From: Chloroflexota bacterium
GTDB taxonomy: Bacteria > Chloroflexota > Dehalococcoidia > Lucifugimonadales > Lucifugimonadaceae
DNA: 64,000 bases
Assembly (NCBI GenBank): GCA_002718415.1
Contig: PBEM01000004.1
Span: 100,140-164,139, forward strand
Reading direction: 5' to 3'
Shown: positions 58,660 through 64,000 of the stretch, one piece after another
Numbering within the stretch: position 1 is the stretch's first letter
Layout of the letters: every line of letters begins with the position of its first letter
Translations under genes and position numbers: made by a program
The notes under the pieces: generated by a model
What the model saw: only the letters and a program-made list of their open reading frames with translations
Database searches by the model: none
Told to the model about the DNA's origin: nothing

Positions 58660-59670
58660 TTAATCATCTCCAAAATCACCTTCCCCTAAATAAGTATCTA
58701 AATCTAAAGTAAGCTTCCTTGAAACAAAATTTAACTGATTTAAATGCTCTTTAGATAATACAATTTCTGCTGCTTTTGAAACTTCTTTAATTTGTGAAAC
58801 AGTATCAGATCCTGATATAGCTAAAGTAATTTCATCATGAGATAAAACCCAAGCTATAGCAACTTGTGACATAGTTAAATTTAATTCTTTAGATATTTCT
58901 TTTAATTTTAAAATGGTATCTGAAACATACCCTTTCATATATTTTTTAAAATAATTTTTTCTGATTGTTGCCCATAAAGAACCTTTTGGAGGAGGTTGTC
59001 CAGGAATATAATCTCCACTTAATAAACCAACACCTAAAGGACTATAAGCCATAATGCCAACATTTGTATCTCTAGCCATAGGAAACATTTCAAGTTCAAT
59101 TTGACGATTAAGTAAATTATATGGATTTTGAGCAGTAATTAATGGTTGGGCACCAATCGAAGCTTGTACCCCCATAGCTTTAATAATCTCCCATGCTTGA
59201 TAATTACAAACCCCAACATACAAAATTTTTCCTTGATTGATTAGATGCTCCAAAGCTCTAAATTGTTCTTCCATTCCTGAATCAGGATTAATTGCATGTA
59301 ACAGATAAACATCTATCCTATCGGTTTCCAATCTAGATAAGGATTTTTCACATTGATTAATAATATGATACCGTGACCCACCATAATCATTAGGACCATC
59401 TCCCATTTCACTAGAAACTTTAGAAGTAATAACTAATGAATCTCTAGAATGTTTAATGACTCTACCTAATAATTCTTCCGACTTCCCAATATTTTTTCTG
59501 TCATCACCAAATCCATAAACATTCGCACAATCTATAATATTAATTCCATTATCAATAGCTGTATTGATAACTTTTATTCCTTCTGCAGGATCATACTGTC
59601 CTCTAAATCCCAGCCCTAAAGCAATCTTTGAAACTTTCATACTGGATAGACCAAAATTTACATACTTCAA
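58660..59670 (-). CDS. Aldo/keto reductase
   Basis: INIIDCANVYGFGDDRKNIGKSEELLG; RLETDRIDVYLLHA; TTG start at 59670 gives LKYVNFGLSSMKVSKIALGLGFRG. Confidence 0.9.
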   Translation of the reverse strand: MKYVNFGLSSMKVSKIALGLGFRGQYDPAEGIKVINTAIDNGINIIDCANVYGFGDDRKNIGKSEELLGRVIKHSRDSLVITSKVSSEMGDGPNDYGGSRYHIINQCEKSLSRLETDRIDVYLLHAINPDSGMEEQFRALEHLINQGKILYVGVCNYQAWEIIKAMGVQASIGAQPLITAQNPYNLLNRQIELEMFPMARDTNVGIMAYSPLGVGLLSGDYIPGQPPPKGSLWATIRKNYFKKYMKGYVSDTILKLKEISKELNLTMSQVAIAWVLSHDEITLAISGSDTVSQIKEVSKAAEIVLSKEHLNQLNFVSRKLTLDLDTYLGEGDFGDD

Positions 59671-59761
59671 TAGCTCTCTCCATATTAAATAAATGTTCAC
59701 ATTACTATAACATTTATAATTTATAATAAGTATAAATTTTTTTTTATCATTTCATAAACTT

Positions 59762-62524
59762 ATGAAAAATTATTCTACACACAATTTTTTTAATTGGGCT
59801 TTGGTTAAATCCAATTTAATTTTTTTATTAGTAGGTATATTTACTCTTTTATTACTTGTCCCAAGTTATTTAATGGAAAAACCACCGGCTGCTAGCTTGG
59901 ATCCATCAGGAAAAATTTTTGACCTTATGGATAAAATTGGAGAAAATTTTTCTCCAAGAACACACATTCAAACTGCTATTCTTGAAGCAAAAAATGGAGA
60001 TGCTTTATCACCTGATGTTTTAAGGGAATTATTAATAAATGAACAAAAACTTATTGAAGCTGATAAAAGCTTTCAGCTTACTCCTGATAATTTAGAAAAA
60101 ACTAATTTCTTATATAAATATTTTAACCCCCTCACAAATAAAGAAGTACCAGGAATCTTTAGTGTAGCAGCAGCAGTAGAAAGTATGTTAGTTACTCATC
60201 CAAAATTAAAAACATCATTATTAGAAGCTACTGAAGAACAAGTTAAATTTGCAATTGATGCCATTATGAAAACTGAATTCTCTTACATCATAACTGATGC
60301 TATTTCTATTGAATCAACCAGTAAAAAAATAATCGTACTTGGAGAAGAAATTGATTGGTGGATATCTCCAGCATTATTTATTAACGTATTTAGCGATAAT
60401 GAAAAATTAGGTGGTGGCGTATACTCTATTGGAATAAGTTCTGACGAATCCACAATTAATAAAGAAGTTTTAGATAGAAAAATACAAGATTTCCTAAGGG
60501 GGCAACAAAATACCTATAATTTATGGAGTATTGCGATAGATGTAAACTTAGAGTCTGAGGAACAGGGTACTCAATCAGCTATATATATCACTTTCACTGT
60601 AATCGTTGCATTAGGAATTATGGGGTTAGCCTTAAGATCATATTGGGCAGTAACGCTAACTGGAATTGGTATAGGAATATTAATTATTTGGTTAAAAGGT
60701 TTATCAATTCTATTTAATATTAAAGGTGGATTAACCATTGATATGATTGTACCCATAGCTATGATTTCATTTGGTGTAGATTTTGCTGTTCACACAATAC
60801 GTAGAATACAGGAAGAAGAAAAAATCAATATAAGAAAATCTTATATTTTTGGAATGTCAGGAATAATTACAGCAATTATCCTCGCATTTTTATCTAATAA
60901 TATTGCTTTTTTAGCAAATAGTATTTCAGAAATTGAATCAGTGAAATATTTTGGTTTTTCAGCGGCTATAGCTGTAACATCTGCATTTTTTATTCTAGGC
61001 TTTATTGTCCCACTTGCTTTTGCCAAAATAACAGAAAAAATAACACTACATTGGAAAAATAAAAAAATTGAAAAATTAATTAATTTTTCTCTTGGATCTC
61101 TTGTAGCAATAGGTACAGGTTCTGCAATAATAGTTATGATAGCCTTGAACTTAATCTTAGGAACAGTGATTTTGATTTCAGTTGGTTGTAGTGCAGTAAT
61201 TTTACCTATACTTTTTACATCAAAAGGAGAAAAAGTTACTAAAGAGGATCTGTCTGAAAATTCTTCTCAACAAAACAATTTTTCTATATTATTACAAAAT
61301 ATTATTATTGGCCTTGCACAATATAAATTTATAACTGTAACTATATTTACATTCATTACAATATTTTTTGGTTGGTATGCAGTAAAACTAGAAGCTACAT
61401 TTAATGTCGAAGATTTCTTTGATCCTGATTCTAATATAGTACAAGGTTTAGATAAAACTGATTTACATTTAGGGGAAAAAGGAGGAGAGCCAGGAATTAT
61501 ATATATAGAAGGTAAATTTGGAGATGATAAAACTTTTATCGATATCAAAGATCTATTATTGAAACTTAGTCAAAATGAATCTATTGGGAGAAACTTAAAT
61601 GGATCACCAACATTTTTCCCTCCACATATTATATCTATATTAGAAATCATATCTTCATCAAATTTTTCAAAAAATGAAATCTTAGTAAATACAGGTATAA
61701 AGATTACAGATGAAGATTTAAATGGCATACCCGATAATGACGAACAAATAAAACAGGTTCTTAATTATGCTCTAGAAAAAGGAATCTTCAATAATAACGG
61801 TGAATTAATTTATACTAAAAATAGAGTTCAAGATGTTTTAAGAATTAAAGATAATTATTTTTATACTCAGATTTCTTTTGCTATTCCTGGAACTAGATCA
61901 CTAGAAAAAACGACTTATGCATGGGAGTCTCTAAATAAAGATATCCTAATAATTAAAAACACTCCAAATTTAATAGATTATGGAATAACTGGATCACCAT
62001 TTACTAGAAAAGCAGGATTAGATGCAACAACTAAATCATTACAGTTATCTATCCCTATTGCAACACTGGGGACATTTTTATTATTGATGATCTTTATGAG
62101 ATCTTTTAGATATTCTTTAATAACTGTTATCCCAATTTTATTAGTTGTAATATGGTTATATGGAACTATGTATCTTATGAGCTATGGTTTAAATCTTGTT
62201 ACAGCCACTATAGGAGCAATATCAATAGGTGTAGGTATTGACTATTCTATACATATGACACAAAGATTCCGAGAAGAATTAAATAAAAATTCAAATAAAT
62301 ATGAAGCTCTTAAATTTTCAACTAAGGGCACTGGAATGGCTTTAGCAGCGTCAGCCGCATCTTCAATTGGAGGTTTTTTAGTAATGTCTCAAGCACCAAT
62401 GCCATTATTTTCATCATATGGATTAATTACCGCAATAATGATAATTATGGCTTTTTCAGCCTCTGTACTAGTGTTACCATCACTACTAATGATCGTATCT
62501 AAAAATAAAACAGATATAAAATAA
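59762..62524 (+). CDS. RND/MMPL-family transporter
   Basis: Two SSD-like halves: IVPIAMISFGVDFAVHTIRRIQEE and IGAISIGVGIDYSIHMTQRFREE. Confidence 0.9.
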   Translation: MKNYSTHNFFNWALVKSNLIFLLVGIFTLLLLVPSYLMEKPPAASLDPSGKIFDLMDKIGENFSPRTHIQTAILEAKNGDALSPDVLRELLINEQKLIEADKSFQLTPDNLEKTNFLYKYFNPLTNKEVPGIFSVAAAVESMLVTHPKLKTSLLEATEEQVKFAIDAIMKTEFSYIITDAISIESTSKKIIVLGEEIDWWISPALFINVFSDNEKLGGGVYSIGISSDESTINKEVLDRKIQDFLRGQQNTYNLWSIAIDVNLESEEQGTQSAIYITFTVIVALGIMGLALRSYWAVTLTGIGIGILIIWLKGLSILFNIKGGLTIDMIVPIAMISFGVDFAVHTIRRIQEEEKINIRKSYIFGMSGIITAIILAFLSNNIAFLANSISEIESVKYFGFSAAIAVTSAFFILGFIVPLAFAKITEKITLHWKNKKIEKLINFSLGSLVAIGTGSAIIVMIALNLILGTVILISVGCSAVILPILFTSKGEKVTKEDLSENSSQQNNFSILLQNIIIGLAQYKFITVTIFTFITIFFGWYAVKLEATFNVEDFFDPDSNIVQGLDKTDLHLGEKGGEPGIIYIEGKFGDDKTFIDIKDLLLKLSQNESIGRNLNGSPTFFPPHIISILEIISSSNFSKNEILVNTGIKITDEDLNGIPDNDEQIKQVLNYALEKGIFNNNGELIYTKNRVQDVLRIKDNYFYTQISFAIPGTRSLEKTTYAWESLNKDILIIKNTPNLIDYGITGSPFTRKAGLDATTKSLQLSIPIATLGTFLLLMIFMRSFRYSLITVIPILLVVIWLYGTMYLMSYGLNLVTATIGAISIGVGIDYSIHMTQRFREELNKNSNKYEALKFSTKGTGMALAASAASSIGGFLVMSQAPMPLFSSYGLITAIMIIMAFSASVLVLPSLLMIVSKNKTDIK

Positions 62525-62525
62525 A

Positions 62526-63068
62526 TTGACGGACGCTATAACAATTATTTTTACAACCTCTACTTTAATCTCTCATATATTAATAGTTATCATATTATTA
62601 CTATTAATTTTCAAGAAGATTTTTAAAATCAAATTATCTAGGATAAAAACTAATGAATTTAGGTTTTTTTCTTACTCAATCTTAGGATTTATAGTAGCCT
62701 TTATTTCTACTATTATCAGTCTTTATTATTCTGAAATTGATAATTTCACACCATGTAAATTATGTTGGTTTGAAAGGATAGCTATGTATCCTATAGTTCC
62801 ATTATTGTTAATAGGTTCAATTACAAAAGATAAATCGTTTATCAAATGGATTCCTATTTTCTCTATTTCAGGAATACTAATTTCTAGTTACCATTATCTT
62901 TTACAAATTAATATTTCTAAATCAGAAATCTGTTATTCTGATATCCCATGTACTGAAAGATGGGTTTGGGATTATGGATATATTTCAATACCAATGATGG
63001 CTATTACAGCTTTCTTGGTAATTACTATGATTTCTATTTATGGATATTGGATAAAGAAAGAAGTATAA
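62526..63068 (+). CDS. DsbB/BdbC-type disulfide bond formation protein
   Basis: TPCKLCWFERIAMYPIVPLLL; second Cys pair SEICYSDIPCTERW; four TM segments; TTG start. Confidence 0.88.
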   Translation: MTDAITIIFTTSTLISHILIVIILLLLIFKKIFKIKLSRIKTNEFRFFSYSILGFIVAFISTIISLYYSEIDNFTPCKLCWFERIAMYPIVPLLLIGSITKDKSFIKWIPIFSISGILISSYHYLLQINISKSEICYSDIPCTERWVWDYGYISIPMMAITAFLVITMISIYGYWIKKEV

Positions 63069-63070
63069 AT

Positions 63071-63679
63071 TTGCATCACCAAAAAAAAATTTTCATTCTA
63101 ACTATAATAATCTTATCTACAATTGTTAATTTAGTAGGTTGTAGTAGTGATAATTTCAATCATTCAGATTTTGAAATTGAAATTTCAGGAAAAAAACTTG
63201 AAAAATTACCTAAAAGTGGTTTAGATACGGTTATCGGTTTAGATGCTCCTATAGTATCAGGTAAATCTTTTATTCAAGAAAATATAAAAATTTCTTCGGC
63301 AGGTAAACCTACAATAATTTTATTCCTTGCTCATTGGTGTTCACATTGTCAAGCAGAGGTTGATATGCTTGGGCCTTGGATCAAGGACAATCCAGTATCA
63401 GATGATTTAAACTTTTTTTCTATAGCAACAAGCATAGATAAATCAAGACCGAATTATCCGCCTAATACATGGTTAGATAAAGGAGTTTGGCCAGTACCTA
63501 CATTAGTTGATGACAAAGACAGCTCAGCAGGAAAAGCGTTTGGATTAACATCTTTTCCGACATGGATAATATTAGATAGAGACGGAAAAGTAATTAACAG
63601 ATTTAGTGGTAGTATTACTACAAAAGATTTCATAAATTTAACAGATTTTCTATTAAAAGAAGAAAGTATTGAAAAATAA
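63071..63679 (+). CDS. TlpA-like thioredoxin-fold lipoprotein
   Basis: TTG start LHHQKKIFILTIIILSTIVNLVGCSS (lipobox); AHWCSHCQAEVDML CxxC; PTWIILDRDGKVINRFSG. Confidence 0.88.
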   Translation: MHHQKKIFILTIIILSTIVNLVGCSSDNFNHSDFEIEISGKKLEKLPKSGLDTVIGLDAPIVSGKSFIQENIKISSAGKPTIILFLAHWCSHCQAEVDMLGPWIKDNPVSDDLNFFSIATSIDKSRPNYPPNTWLDKGVWPVPTLVDDKDSSAGKAFGLTSFPTWIILDRDGKVINRFSGSITTKDFINLTDFLLKEESIEK

Positions 63680-64000
63680 TACAAATAATATAGTAGAAGT
63701 AAAAAATCTTTCAAAAAATTACGGAAAAATAAATGCTGTTGATGGAATTTCATTTGAAGTAAAAAGTGGAGAAGTATTTGGTATGTTAGGACCAAATGGA
63801 GCAGGAAAAACAACCACTGTGGAGATAATTGAGGGAATAAGACAACCAGATAAAGGGGAAACATTTATTAATGGATTAAATACTATTATAGATAATAAAC
63901 AAATCAAAAAAATTATTGGTGTACAACTCCAGCAAAATGCATTTTTTGATTATCTTAATATATATGAAATTATCGATTTTTATTCAAAACTTTATGGAAA
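63669..64000 (+). CDS. ABC transporter ATP-binding protein (truncated by window edge)
   Basis: VEVKNLSKNYGKINAVDGISFEVKSGEVFGMLGPNGAGKTTTVEIIEGIRQPDKGE Walker A. Confidence 0.92.
   Translation, partial: MKNNTNNIVEVKNLSKNYGKINAVDGISFEVKSGEVFGMLGPNGAGKTTTVEIIEGIRQPDKGETFINGLNTIIDNKQIKKIIGVQLQQNAFFDYLNIYEIIDFYSKLYG

Noticed and set aside
48952-59700. tRNA-Glu-integrated genomic island
   Set aside because: No integrase and no visible repeat of the tRNA 3' end downstream; kept only as a possible boundary comment
62960-63070. Extended N-terminus of the TlpA-like ORF
   Set aside because: Lies inside the dsbB-like gene; TTG at 63071 starts directly at a signal peptide
63454-63864. Minus-strand 136-aa ORF
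   Set aside because: Antisense to TlpA-like and ABC ATPase genes

Overview
AT-rich bacterial chromosomal window with densely packed genes. No phage genes, IS elements, integrases or CRISPR arrays were seen. TPT/PTP-linker lipoproteins, a fused FAD/Fe-S oxidase, a SelA-like enzyme, AKR/SDR/amidohydrolase/sulfatase genes and a GreA fusion suggest a marine Chloroflexota-like (SAR202/Dehalococcoidia-type) genome; this taxonomy is inference only. Housekeeping blocks: rpmH-rnpA-yidD-(beta-propeller lipoprotein)-yidC-jag, pstB-phoU, tldD/pmbA, folC-fabF, relA/spoT-rpsT-lexA, tatA against tatBC, maf-rlmD-like, lipA-rsmI-metG-polyprenyl synthase-nth-argC, and one tRNA-Glu(UUC). Two accessory metabolic blocks (~19.4-27.2 kb and ~48.9-59.7 kb) are rich in dehydrogenases, oxidoreductases and catabolic enzymes. 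Main observations: (1) three copies of the 14-bp palindrome AGAACATNTGTTCT (LexA/SOS-box-like), two in tandem between a Cys-rich HTH gene and a Cys-repeat lipoprotein and one upstream of a 67-aa protein, with lexA in the same window; (2) a yidC/jag out-of-frame overlap encoding the basic YidC tail; (3) a recombinase-type SAM-like domain apparently fused to GreA; (4) a FAD oxidase whose Rossmann N-terminus lies upstream of any ATG/GTG/TTG; (5) a dehydrogenase stop codon inside the opposite-strand tRNA-Glu; (6) two small membrane proteins flanking an MFS gene, one of them absent from the ORF track. All calls come from reading the sequence; no database search was run.
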